Assembly: GCA_964598485.1 (NCBI GenBank)
Contig: CAZRCD010000001.1
Coordinates: 496,001 to 560,000 of the forward strand
Length of the DNA: 64,000 nucleotides
DNA from: SOJA01 sp964598485
Lineage (GTDB): Archaea; Thermoproteota; Bathyarchaeia; Bathyarchaeales; Bathycorpusculaceae
Reading direction: 5' to 3'
A model generated the notes under the pieces. That model saw only the letters and a list, made by a program, of their open reading frames with translations. It was not told the DNA's origin and searched no databases. This document shows, in pieces, positions 8,070 through 15,692 of this stretch. The stretch's first letter is position 1; each line of letters opens with the position of its first letter. The position numbers were made by a program, and so were the translations under genes.

Positions 8070-9302
8070 GTGGACAAGATGAGGCTAGCCAACAGCCTAA
8101 ACTACGCTCTACCGCTAAGGTTTCTAAAAGAAGCCCTTGTTGCATTTGCCTTCAACGTTGGCGGGATATTTGCGGGCTTTATAGTTGCTTCTCAACTTAA
8201 TGTTTTTCAGCCAGAAGTTTCTTCATGGGCTATTGCAGTATATCCTGCCATCTTAACTGCGAGAGGTGTGATAAGTGGTTTGTTTTGTGGGCGCTTAAGC
8301 ACCGCACTGCATATTGGTACAATTCATCCGAGACTTCGTGGCAACACAAAAAACTTTCACATGCTTTTCAAATCCATAATAGTCATAACTTTAGAAACAA
8401 GTATTGCGATGAGCTTGGTATCCATGATTTTTGGAAGTTTGTTCTGGGGGATAACCTTCGTAGATTTTTCTGACATTTTGATAGTCATATCGGCAACCAT
8501 GGTCTTAGGGTTAGCAAACTCCCTGATTACAATTGAAATTGCATTTATTTCTTTCAAGAAGGGGTTAGACCCTGATGTGATCGTATACCCAGTAATGTCT
8601 ACAGTGGCGGACATAGTCATAACATTGTGTTATGTTTTCACGCTTAACTTGTTCTTTTTGTCTGGTTCCATCGGTAGATACATTGTTATTTTTTTGGGAG
8701 TGTTGCTCATTACCCTTGCATTGGATGTTTTGCCAAGATGCATCCACGACCAAGGATTCGTTAAAACAATTAAAGAATCTCTCTTAACATTAGTGTTCGT
8801 AGCCTTTATTGTTAACGTCACTGGAACAGTTTTAAAGGATATTGGTGGAATCGTGGGGAGTAGAAAGGAAATTTATACCGTTTATCCCGCTTTGATTGAC
8901 ACAGTAGGGGATGTTGGTTCAGTTGTTGGTTCTACAGCTACGACAAAGCTGGCGTTGGGTTTGCTTAAGCCTTCTTTTCATGCAATACGGAATCATGTAG
9001 CACGAATTTCTGCCACATGGGCTGCGTCAATGATTATGTTCATTGTATACTCCGTTTTGTCGCTGCTTACGCAAGGCATGTTCACGTTGAATGCATTTCT
9101 AACTTTTTCTGCCCTTTTACTTGCAGTAAACGTGATTGCGGTTTCTGCGATAGTTTTAATATCTTATGCTGTTGCAATCTTGACTTTTAAAAAAGGGTTA
9201 GATCCTGATAATTTTGTTATTCCAATTGAAAGTTCCCTTGCAGACAGCATAACATCCATCGCTTTACTTGTTGCCTTGGTTTTGGCAAACTATCTGGTTT
9301 AG
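8070..9302 (+). CDS. SLC41/MgtE-type divalent cation transporter
   Basis: 410 aa integral membrane protein with about ten hydrophobic segments arranged as two repeats. Each half carries the family signature: KKGLDPDVIVYPVMSTVADI (about 167) and KKGLDPDNFVIPIESSLADS (about 374). Archaeal SLC41-like proteins are predicted Mg2+ or other divalent-ion carriers. Starts near 8070 (GTG) or 8079 (ATG). A well-placed TATA-like box and GGAG/ATG lie upstream at 7936-7987 in another frame; joining them needs a 1-nt shift at the GGGG near 8030 (see findings). PhoU/RCK-C genes 6 kb away may regulate it. Confidence 0.82.
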   Translation: MDKMRLANSLNYALPLRFLKEALVAFAFNVGGIFAGFIVASQLNVFQPEVSSWAIAVYPAILTARGVISGLFCGRLSTALHIGTIHPRLRGNTKNFHMLFKSIIVITLETSIAMSLVSMIFGSLFWGITFVDFSDILIVISATMVLGLANSLITIEIAFISFKKGLDPDVIVYPVMSTVADIVITLCYVFTLNLFFLSGSIGRYIVIFLGVLLITLALDVLPRCIHDQGFVKTIKESLLTLVFVAFIVNVTGTVLKDIGGIVGSRKEIYTVYPALIDTVGDVGSVVGSTATTKLALGLLKPSFHAIRNHVARISATWAASMIMFIVYSVLSLLTQGMFTLNAFLTFSALLLAVNVIAVSAIVLISYAVAILTFKKGLDPDNFVIPIESSLADSITSIALLVALVLANYLV

Positions 9303-9497
9303 GAAGAGTTGAAAACCGAATGAAAACAATGAAAAACAAATTAACTATTCTGAATGACGGAAGGGTTGAAATAATATTTGGAAACTTCTAAACTACTTGG
9401 AATTGTTGAAGACCGGTTTAAAAAACTTAGGGAAGAAGGTAAAAGCTACTGAAAAAGCGTAGTTAATCTTAAATCCTTAGTTTAGCGATGAGAAATT

Positions 9498-10247
9498 ATG
9501 GTCTTATATGTGGTGTATAGAGCTCCAAGAGAGTCCAAGGATAGAAGCGTTATTCCTCATCGTTTGAAAGCATTGGGCTGTAGACGGGTGCGCAGGTCTT
9601 TTTGGGAGGTTGATGAAGAGAAAGTTAATAGGGTTTTGAAGGTGCTTGAGAAGAATCAGCCGATACTTTTGAAAAGGGCGAGGGAGATTAGAAAGCCTCG
9701 ATTTGTGAGAAATAAGGGAGTCTCTGAGCTTGGAAGCTTGGTTATCGTTATGTACGCAACTCCAAAGGAGGCGAAAAGGGAAAAGATAAGGAATGTTCTT
9801 AGGAAGGCGCCCTACATTCGTCTCTGTCGTTCCGTTTATGCTTTTTCTCAGAAGCATTCACTTTTTGATAAGAACAACGAGCTGGTTGATGCTCTGAGAT
9901 TCACAGACTTTATTAAAGGAATCAGAAAAGATGTCAAGGTTATTCCGCGAGTAGTTATTGTAAATAAAGGCTCCATTGAAAGACTTTTAGAAGAAACAAG
10001 ACAGCGAGTTGAAAATGAGATTTCTGACATAAATAGATGTTGTAAAGAACTCTACAATAAAGCCCTTGAGGGAGAACACGAGGTACGGCGAATACGCGAT
10101 TCGCTTTCAAAGAACAGAGGAAGATTCGTAACAGTGAAAAAGGTAGCTGCTTTTTATAAAAAATGGGTGGGAATGGACTTTTCAAGAAGCTTAATGAAGG
10201 CATATAGAGCCGTTGCAAAGGTTAATTCCATTCTTAACAGAAAATAG
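9498..10247 (+). CDS. Protein with two tandem Cas2-like ferredoxin domains
   Basis: 249 aa. Domain 1 (1-65): strand VLYVVYRAP, helix ending LKALGCRRV, strand RRSFWEV, then a helix KVNRVLKVLEKN. Domain 2 (80-125) repeats it: LVIVMYATP, helix RNVLRKAPYIRL, strand CRSVYAFSQ. This is the Cas2/PaaX-C layout, but the catalytic Asp at the end of strand 1 (YDI in Cas2) is R in one copy and A in the other. Residues 160-249 form a basic helical tail. It lies far from the CRISPR locus; function unknown. Confidence 0.55.
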   Translation: MVLYVVYRAPRESKDRSVIPHRLKALGCRRVRRSFWEVDEEKVNRVLKVLEKNQPILLKRAREIRKPRFVRNKGVSELGSLVIVMYATPKEAKREKIRNVLRKAPYIRLCRSVYAFSQKHSLFDKNNELVDALRFTDFIKGIRKDVKVIPRVVIVNKGSIERLLEETRQRVENEISDINRCCKELYNKALEGEHEVRRIRDSLSKNRGRFVTVKKVAAFYKKWVGMDFSRSLMKAYRAVAKVNSILNRK

Positions 10248-10505
10248 AAGATAAAATATGGCTATGATGGCATCTCGCATATTTCACAAGTAATTCTTTT
10301 AATCACCAAACTTTAGTTCTCTTTTGACAGATAGAGAAAGAAACGCGGTCTCTCTTAACCTAAGGCATCAAATTGTGACCTTTCGGTCAAAAGATGCTCG
10401 CTTTGCCTTATTCTCTCGGAAAAAATCATTTTTTGGTTCTGATTTTCCGCTACGCAATTGTTATTTGGATATTGTGGAGTTACGTCCTCTCGGAGGATGA
10501 GAATC

Positions 10506-10580
10506 ATGTTGCGTAGAGCCAAAGCAGAAGAAGAAGAGTGGAAAGAGGAAGAGGAAGAAGAGGAAGAAGAGGAAGAGTAG
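10506..10580 (+). CDS. Acidic micro-protein (poly-Glu)
   Basis: 24 codons before the stop: a short lead with LRRAKA, then EEEEWKEEE and a run of Glu to the end. The ATG follows a perfect GGAGG at 10492-10496. Short repetitive frames can arise by chance, but the ribosome site and the matching acidic frame at 24012 support translation. Confidence 0.4.
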   Translation: MLRRAKAEEEEWKEEEEEEEEEEE

Positions 10581-10607
10581 CAAGGACTCCACACCGCATA
10601 AAAGTCT

Positions 10608-10688
10608 ATGGGGGAGGTGACAAGAACGTCCAAGAAGAAGCGAGTTCCAAAGAAGAAGAAAGAAGAAGAAAAGAAAGAGGAATGGTAG
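10608..10688 (+). CDS. Basic Lys/Glu-rich micro-protein
   Basis: Short frame with SKKKRVPKKKK followed by EEEKKEEW and stop. ATG at 10608 or GTG at 10617; the GGGGAGGTGA string that would be the ribosome site lies inside this start region. By alignment with the similar unit at 11010-11082, the expected start position is occupied by ACG (10626). A T-run at 10720-10727 follows. Confidence 0.35.
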   Translation: MGEVTRTSKKKRVPKKKKEEEKKEEW

Positions 10689-10718
10689 GCTAACTCAAGG
10701 CTCTTGCTACGTAATACT

Positions 10719-10727
10719 CTTTTTTTA
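10719..10727 (+). terminator. T-tract terminator candidate
   Basis: Run of eight T after the Lys/Glu-rich micro-ORF, typical of archaeal intrinsic termination. No hairpin needed or seen. Confidence 0.35.
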
Positions 10728-10766
10728 TGTTAAAACTTGAAACGTCCTTAAAGGAGGTAACTGCAA

Positions 10767-10895
10767 ATGGCTAGGTGTCCTACGTGTGGAAAAGAAGTCG
10801 AAAAACCGAGCAAGGAATGGGATTTAGGTAAAATTCATGTTAAACAGTATGAGTGTTGCGGAAAAAAATTCCGTGAATACGAAAAGAAGGTTTAG
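10767..10895 (+). CDS. 42-aa zinc-ribbon protein
   Basis: Strong AAAGGAGG ribosome site at 10751-10758, ATG at 10767. Begins ARCPTCGKEVEKPSKEW and ends with YECCGKKFREYEKKV: one CxxC plus a CC pair, enough for a single small zinc ribbon. The length, site and cysteine pattern make it a genuine small gene. It may bind nucleic acid or a protein partner; function unknown. Confidence 0.65.
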   Translation: MARCPTCGKEVEKPSKEWDLGKIHVKQYECCGKKFREYEKKV

Positions 10896-10914
10896 GAGCC
10901 AAGGAGTAGTCGTC

Positions 10915-10992
10915 ATGTGTCTACTTGGCTGGTTAAGAATAAAAAAAGAGGAAGTCGAGGGAGGAGCTCGGTTAAGAAAGAGTGGTGAGTGA
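10915..10992 (+). CDS. Putative 25-aa micro-protein
   Basis: ATG at 10915 behind AAGGAG. Begins CLLGWLRIKKEEVE, ends RLRKSGE. Short and without a known motif; may be only a leader for the next micro-ORF, which begins 34 nt later. Confidence 0.3.
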   Translation: MCLLGWLRIKKEEVEGGARLRKSGE

Positions 10993-11025
10993 CCCTCACA
11001 TAAAACTTATGGGGAGGTGATAAGG

Positions 11026-11082
11026 ATGGCTGGGAAAGGAAAGAAGAAGCAATCTAGGAAGAAGAAGAAAGAAGGAGAGTAG
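11026..11082 (+). CDS. Basic Lys-rich micro-protein
   Basis: 18 aa, MAGKGKKKQSRKKKKEGE. Excellent ribosome site GGGGAGGTGA at 11011-11020 with 5-6 nt spacing. It resembles the basic members at 10608 and 24068. A T-run (11131-11139) follows. Probably an RNA-binding or charge-pairing peptide, if expressed. Confidence 0.5.
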   Translation: MAGKGKKKQSRKKKKEGE

Positions 11083-11130
11083 TGCCCCTCAGAGTGGAGC
11101 GAACACGTATAGATGAAAAACTCTTAACCC

Positions 11131-11139
11131 TTTTTTTTT
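11131..11139 (+). terminator. T-tract terminator candidate
   Basis: Nine consecutive T downstream of the Lys-rich micro-ORF and before the next small gene. Confidence 0.35.
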
Positions 11140-11175
11140 AACGTAAGATCACAGTTGTTGAAAGGTGAAGGAGAG

Positions 11176-11361
11176 ATGTCGGAGGAAGAGGTTGTGAACG
11201 CCGGATGGGTTTCGCTGAGTAGGTCAGGTAAAAGCTTGAACATAATGGTTATGGATCAGATGTTCTTCGTGCCCCTCCGTGACTTGTGGAAAGTCCTCGA
11301 TGAGGAGAGGGGACGGGTCGACGTCAAACAGTGGGTCAAGAGAGGCACCGAGGAGCGTTAG
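11176..11361 (+). CDS. Small conserved-looking hypothetical protein
   Basis: 61 aa from ATG 11176 (a TTG 21 nt earlier is possible; ribosome site GAAGGAGAG). Reads NAGWVSLSRSGKSLNIMV then MDQMFFVPLRDLWKVLDEE: two beta strands and a helix, with a low-complexity basic end. Its end abuts the RtcB-like gene, so the two are likely one operon. Confidence 0.6.
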   Translation: MSEEEVVNAGWVSLSRSGKSLNIMVMDQMFFVPLRDLWKVLDEERGRVDVKQWVKRGTEER

Positions 11362-11404
11362 ACAAAAATCGTTGAGGGAACCAGTTCCTAAGAAGGAAAG
11401 AGGT

Positions 11405-12604
11405 TTGGAAAAGCTTAGTAAATCAGAGTTAATTGAGCGAGCTAAACGACACATTTTCTCGTTAGGTCTTAATGATGTAGCCTCCTATCTATGTAGACTG
11501 AATATGAAGTTTGGACTCGCAAAGATACACTACACTCAGTACAAGCTTGGGATGGAGCCAAGCGCGACTTTTATATCGGCACCAGACGAAACCGTGACAA
11601 GAAACAAGGTTAGGTGGGAAAGCGGGATAGGCTACGGCGGAAAGGTCTCTTGGGGTAGCGGGGAAGACAAGGTTATTGTTCTAGACGTTATGCCGAACGC
11701 GTGTGGCATGCTTATAGGGGGAATAAAAAACCTGCCAGAACCACGTGAAGTTATGAACAATGTGTATGAGCTAAAACGAAATGAGGTATTCATAGATGAC
11801 ATAAAAGTGTCGTGGGACTTCCATGTAGGAAACCACTTTATAGATATGTTTAGGGTTGTAAAGGTCACCGAAATAGACCTACCTAACTACATTTTTATTA
11901 TACACAGCGCGGCTCCCGAGTTACAAGGAGAGAATCAGAAGGGGGTAGGCCTATATTACCATAAAAGTAGGGTTCTTAAAGAAAGGATGAAAGAGGTAAA
12001 AACTCCTTTTGGTCCATGCAGGGTAGTTTTAGATGGAGATGCAAAGGAGTACTACAAGTTTTTTAGATACGCGGAAGAATTCGCGAAGAAGAGAAGGAGA
12101 TTAGCTGCTACTGAGATTTTCGGAGATTTCATAGAGATAATAAACGAAACACACCAAGGCTTACTAAACTATAATGAAATAGCGCTTGGGTGTCATTACA
12201 TAAATCAACAAGGCCAGATGTTTCCAATAGCCCTGAGAGCAGACTTACCCGCCTATCTAGTTCGGGGAAACCTAAACCTCTCCGAAGAAACTATAGAGGC
12301 GCTCGGATTCTATAAAAGAGCCGAAAAACTCGGGGTCATGGATAGATTGAAAAATCTGAATATACTACCCCACGGCGGGGGCTACACCTTCCCAGATATG
12401 TTAGAGGCGTCGGGAGAGGTGGAAATAGATAATAAAAGATACTTCATAACCGAGATGAAGAGCGGGATAGGGCAGAAAATAATCTCTAGCACGGAGGGTA
12501 TGCCCTTTATGTACCGTGGTAGGGAAGTGATTGTGAGAACCATGGAGTTAAGGATGTGTGATATAGTAGCCCGACTTATGCCCATCTATGTGCTAAAGAT
12601 ATGA
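11405..12604 (+). CDS. Highly diverged RtcB-like protein
   Basis: About 400 aa (open frame extends back to 11279; a TTG near 11405 behind AAGGAAAGAGG avoids the overlap). RtcB-type motifs appear in the right order: VMPNACGMLIGG (like VMPDxHxGxGxxIGG), VGNHFID (GNHFIE), IIHSAAPELQG (HSGSRG), NETHQGLLNYNEIALGCH, LPHGGGYTFP (HGAGR) and EGMPFMYRG near the end. However, the DxxCG metal motif and the guanylated His (HRKGA region reads ALRADLP) are not seen. If related, it has probably lost RNA-ligase chemistry. Alternative: an unrelated fold with chance matches. Confidence 0.45.
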   Translation: MEKLSKSELIERAKRHIFSLGLNDVASYLCRLNMKFGLAKIHYTQYKLGMEPSATFISAPDETVTRNKVRWESGIGYGGKVSWGSGEDKVIVLDVMPNACGMLIGGIKNLPEPREVMNNVYELKRNEVFIDDIKVSWDFHVGNHFIDMFRVVKVTEIDLPNYIFIIHSAAPELQGENQKGVGLYYHKSRVLKERMKEVKTPFGPCRVVLDGDAKEYYKFFRYAEEFAKKRRRLAATEIFGDFIEIINETHQGLLNYNEIALGCHYINQQGQMFPIALRADLPAYLVRGNLNLSEETIEALGFYKRAEKLGVMDRLKNLNILPHGGGYTFPDMLEASGEVEIDNKRYFITEMKSGIGQKIISSTEGMPFMYRGREVIVRTMELRMCDIVARLMPIYVLKI

Positions 12605-12613
12605 GGGGAAAAG

Positions 12614-12730
12614 GTGACTTTTAATGGGTGGGGAAAGAAGAGGCGAGAGAAAGCGGAGAGGGCGAAGAAACATATGGAGTACGTGAAAGAAAAGAAGCTG
12701 AAAAGCAAGGAAAAGAAGGCCAAATCTTGA
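12614..12730 (+). CDS. Basic Lys/Arg/Glu-rich micro-protein
   Basis: 38 aa from a GTG start just after the RtcB-like gene (ribosome site GGGGAAAAG). Composition GKKRREKAERAKKHMEYVKE then KKLKSKEKKAKS, a highly charged single helix. It continues the pattern of Lys/Glu-rich short genes in this region and may be translated with the RtcB-like gene. Confidence 0.45.
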   Translation: MTFNGWGKKRREKAERAKKHMEYVKEKKLKSKEKKAKS

Positions 12731-12771
12731 GCGCCTGTAAAAAGAAAGAAGAAGAGGTAGGTATCGTTTAG

Positions 12772-13017
12772 ATGCCAACGGCGTTTGTGTTGATAAACAC
12801 GGAGATAGGTTCTTCAATTGCAGGCATATTGAAAGATTTGAAGAAGGTTGAGGGAGTGGATGAAGCCTTCGCTGTTTATGGAGTCTATGACATAATTGCA
12901 AGAGTAAGAGCGGAATCTATGGATAAGCTCAAGGAAATTGTGACTTGGCACATTAGAACGCTTGACAAGGTTAGGACGACATTGACCATGATAGTTGTGG
13001 AGGGCCAAAATAGATAA
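12772..13017 (+). CDS. Stand-alone Lrp/AsnC ligand-binding (RAM) domain protein
   Basis: 81 aa with the whole RAM domain and no DNA-binding part: FVLINTEIGSSIAGILKDL, VEGVDEAFAVYGVYDIIARV and a final strand TLTMIVVEG. Such proteins form ring-like dimers of dimers that bind amino acids and may modulate full-length Lrp regulators. It starts a run of transcription-related genes (TFS, TBP). Confidence 0.85.
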   Translation: MPTAFVLINTEIGSSIAGILKDLKKVEGVDEAFAVYGVYDIIARVRAESMDKLKEIVTWHIRTLDKVRTTLTMIVVEGQNR

Positions 13018-13067
13018 TCGGCTATTCTGTAGGAGTGGGTGCCTTATCTCATGTCAGGTGTTAAAAA

Positions 13068-13289
13068 ATGAAATGTCCCAACTGCGGTGGTCATCGAGCA
13101 AAATTCAAAACGAGCAGAACCGGGTCTCTAAGTCAAAAGAAGTCGTTGGTTAGGAAACGAAAGAAGCTTCCAAAGAAAAAAGGTAAGCATGCACGCCAAT
13201 CATTCAAAAAGAATACTAAGCCACGAGAGGATTTCAACGCGAAGTGCCCGGATTGTGGTTTCGAGTTTGATGCAAGGGATTACGTATGA
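13068..13289 (+). CDS. Small two-CxxC zinc-ribbon protein
   Basis: 73 aa: CPNCG at the N-terminus, a very basic linker (KKSLVRKRKKLPKKKGKH), then CPDCGFEFDARDYV. The two CxxC pairs would form one zinc ribbon separated by the linker. Located directly upstream of tfs. Likely nucleic-acid-associated; no family named with confidence. Confidence 0.65.
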   Translation: MKCPNCGGHRAKFKTSRTGSLSQKKSLVRKRKKLPKKKGKHARQSFKKNTKPREDFNAKCPDCGFEFDARDYV

Positions 13290-13374
13290 AGCACAAGTAC
13301 CAAGAAAGTTTAGATGAGAAAGCTTAGAGAATCGAGACGGTGGCGTGGAATATAAGAGCGTAGGAGGAGAAGTC

Positions 13375-13728
13375 GTGGAATTTTGTCCCAAATGCAAGTC
13401 TCGTCTTGGGCCAAAGAAGGAAAAAACCGACAAGAAAACATCCTTGATTTTTACATATCCTAAGTGCGACTACAAAAGACGAGTAAGAAGTGGCAAAGTC
13501 GCGCCAAAAGTTGCAAAAGTCATACAGCCCCATCCGCAGAAACTCGTAGCGGTAATAGGAAAAGAAGAGCAGAAACTACGAACACTACCAACTCTTAGAA
13601 TTGAATGTCCAAGATGTGGAAACAACTTAGTATATGTTTGGCAAGTACAGACAAGAGGAGCTGATGAATCTTCAACACAGTTTTTCCGATGCACAAAATG
13701 CGGATACACATTCAGAGAATACAGCTAA
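13375..13728 (+). CDS. tfs: Transcription factor S (RNA polymerase cleavage factor)
   Basis: About 117 aa. N-terminal ribbon starts EFCPKCKSRLGPKK (its second CxxC reads YPKCDY, so one cysteine appears missing). The C-terminal ribbon is classic TFS/TFIIS: CPRCGNNLVYVWQVQTRGAD, with the catalytic ADESS acidic pair, then FFRCTKCGYTFREYS. It enters the RNA polymerase secondary channel and stimulates cleavage of backtracked RNA. GTG at 13375 has GGAGGAGA upstream and gives the normal family N-terminus; the frame is open back to 13345. Confidence 0.9.
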   Translation: MEFCPKCKSRLGPKKEKTDKKTSLIFTYPKCDYKRRVRSGKVAPKVAKVIQPHPQKLVAVIGKEEQKLRTLPTLRIECPRCGNNLVYVWQVQTRGADESSTQFFRCTKCGYTFREYS

Positions 13729-13737
13729 ACATCGTAG

Positions 13738-14310
13738 TTGTGGAAGCCTTTGAAACTTGAGAAGAGGGAAATTCGTATTCAGAACGTGGTAGCCTCAGCC
13801 TCCCTCAAACACGGCGTCGACTTGGACGCCATAGTCAAGGCTTTTCCACACGTCGAGTACCGACCCAAAGTTTTCCCTGGGCTCGCTTTCAGGCTGAAGA
13901 GGCCCAAGACGTGCACGCTCATCTTCAGTAGCGGCGGGATGGTTTGCACTGGCGCCAAGTCTGAGAGGGAGGCTGGAAAGGCAATCATGAAGGTTGTCAA
14001 GGAGTTGAAAGCGATTGGCATGATCATCACCGGAAAGCCTGAGGTACACATTGTGAATATTGTTGCCTCTGGAAGCCTTGGCGGCCCAGTTGATCTCGAA
14101 GAGTTGGCCAGCAAGCTCGCGGGTGGATGCCTCATGTATGAGCCGGAGCAGTTTCCAGCCGCGATCTACCGAATGGAAAGCCCTAAGGTGGTTTTTCTGA
14201 TATTCGCCACCGGCAAGATCGTGTGCGTGGGCGCGAAGAAGGAGGAAGATGTCTGTCAAGCTGTAGAAAATCTTCGTCCGAGGCTGGAGGAGATGAAGGT
14301 CATGGTTTAG
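13738..14310 (+). CDS. tbp: TATA-binding protein
   Basis: 190 aa, two direct repeats of the TBP saddle. Repeat 1 begins IQNVVASASLKHGVDLD, with LIFSSGGMVCTGAKSE; repeat 2 begins VNIVASGSLGGPVDLEEL, with FLIFATGKIVCVGAKKEED. These G(M/K)(I/V)V-C-(T/V)-GAK strands contact the TATA box. TTG start, following tfs by 9 nt, so the two basal factors are likely co-transcribed. GC content is visibly higher than in neighbours. Confidence 0.97.
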   Translation: MWKPLKLEKREIRIQNVVASASLKHGVDLDAIVKAFPHVEYRPKVFPGLAFRLKRPKTCTLIFSSGGMVCTGAKSEREAGKAIMKVVKELKAIGMIITGKPEVHIVNIVASGSLGGPVDLEELASKLAGGCLMYEPEQFPAAIYRMESPKVVFLIFATGKIVCVGAKKEEDVCQAVENLRPRLEEMKVMV

Positions 14311-14429
14311 CATGTATGAGACAATATCGTTGGCTTTGTTAGTAATAGCTACAAACACCGCGCGAGATTTGGAGGGTAGAGTTAAAATATTCCTTACACT
14401 ACTCTCTTAGTCGGAGCGACCCTAATAAT

Positions 14430-15038
14430 ATGCCCCACTTAGAAAGGATAGAATACAAACCCATATCCGTCAGAGAACTATTTTTGGAAATGAAAAACCT
14501 CTCTGAATTGATGATTGACTTAGCGTATTCAGCTGCGTTATTTAACGACAAAGAACTTGCGGAAGATGTCTTGGAACTTGAAGACCGCGTTGACACATTA
14601 ACCTATCTTTTGGAAATGGAAGTCATGATAGCTGCGAGAGACCCTGAAGACGCTGAGGCGTTAGTAGGGGTTTCCAAGGTTGCCTCCGCTGCTGACAAAA
14701 TCTCAGATGCAGCTGCGGACATAGCAGCAATAGTTACGCAAAACATCGGAGTACATCCAATAGTAAGCGAAGTCTTCGAAAAAGTTGAAGAACGCCTAAC
14801 GAGAGCCAAAGTCAACGAGAGTTCAATACTGGTCGATAAACAAATAGGCGAACTCGATCTGGCAGCGAGAATGGGCGTTGACATAATCGCCATCTGCCGA
14901 AACAAAGACTGGATAATTAACCCTAAGGACACAGAACCCATCAAAATTGAGGACGTTCTTATCGCTCGTGGAGCCCCTTCAGGCGTCAAGGAGTTCAAAG
15001 CACTTGCGGAAGGAAAACTGCGGAAACTGGAGGATTAG
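14430..15038 (+). CDS. PhoU-like domain plus RCK-C (TrkA-C) protein, first copy
   Basis: 202 aa. Residues 12-110 form the PhoU-type helical bundle (MKNLSELMIDLAYSAALFND and ADKISDAAADIAAIV). Residues 125-200 form an RCK-C domain: VNESSILVDKQIGELDLAAR, a strand VDIIAICRN, and DVLIARG. RCK-C domains bind small regulatory ligands of ion transporters. Homologues in archaea pair with SLC41-type or K+ transporters. The stop is adjacent to the ATG of the second copy. Confidence 0.8.
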   Translation: MPHLERIEYKPISVRELFLEMKNLSELMIDLAYSAALFNDKELAEDVLELEDRVDTLTYLLEMEVMIAARDPEDAEALVGVSKVASAADKISDAAADIAAIVTQNIGVHPIVSEVFEKVEERLTRAKVNESSILVDKQIGELDLAARMGVDIIAICRNKDWIINPKDTEPIKIEDVLIARGAPSGVKEFKALAEGKLRKLED

Positions 15039-15039
15039 A

Positions 15040-15618
15040 ATGTCACCGAAACTTCAAAAAAAGTTTGAGGAAATTGTTGAACGTTTTGTCGAGTTGAAAG
15101 ACACGTCCGAGTTAATGATGGATTTGGCATACTCTTCATTACTATTGAACAGCAAAGAATTAGCTGAAGATGTGCAAGAGCTTGAGGAACATGTGGACAA
15201 ATTACATACGGATTTTGAGTTGCTTGTCTTGTCAAGCGGTTTCAAACGAGAAGAAGCCAAAAGTTTTCTCGGGCTTATAAGACTGGGGGTAGTTACTGAA
15301 AAAATAGCGGATGCCGCTGCGGAAATAGCTGAAGTTGTTTTAAGGGGAATAAAGCCACATCCAGTATTAAAACTCGTCATAGAAGAAGCTGAAGAAACCG
15401 TTACCTACGTACAAGTGACTGAAAACTCTCCGCTTGTAAATAAGACCTTACGCGAGGTTCACATTCCAGAAGAAACTGGCATGTGGGTTCTCGCCATAAG
15501 AAGGAGAGGTAAATACATAAAGCCCAAACCCCTCACCAAAATAGACGCAGGCGATGTTTTAATAGCCTCCGGCTACGCTGAAGGAGAAGAAGACCTTAAA
15601 ACACTGGCATCCCCGTGA
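15040..15618 (+). CDS. PhoU-like domain plus RCK-C (TrkA-C) protein, second copy
   Basis: 192 aa paralogue of the gene just upstream, same order: PhoU-like helices (LKDTSELMMDLAYSSLLLNS, TEKIADAAAEIAEVV), then RCK-C (VTENSPLVNKTLREVHIPEE, MWVLAIRRRGKYIKP, DVLIASG). ATG at 15040 immediately follows the first gene's stop, so they are translated together and may form a heteromeric regulator of an ion transporter. Confidence 0.8.
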   Translation: MSPKLQKKFEEIVERFVELKDTSELMMDLAYSSLLLNSKELAEDVQELEEHVDKLHTDFELLVLSSGFKREEAKSFLGLIRLGVVTEKIADAAAEIAEVVLRGIKPHPVLKLVIEEAEETVTYVQVTENSPLVNKTLREVHIPEETGMWVLAIRRRGKYIKPKPLTKIDAGDVLIASGYAEGEEDLKTLASP

Positions 15619-15692
15619 CATGACTTTGCGATTCGATTATAATTAGGATATTTATTTTGACTTCATTAAGACTATAAACTCGGATTCTGGTA

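Noticed and set aside
9303..9497. Short frames (TILNDGRVEIIFGNF; LLGIVEDRFKKLREEG) after the transporter
   Set aside because: Protein-like pieces in different frames that do not join into one gene; perhaps a decayed small gene, but evidence is too thin.
13795..14358. 187-codon minus-strand frame opposite tbp
   Set aside because: Lies wholly antisense to TBP, whose identity is certain.
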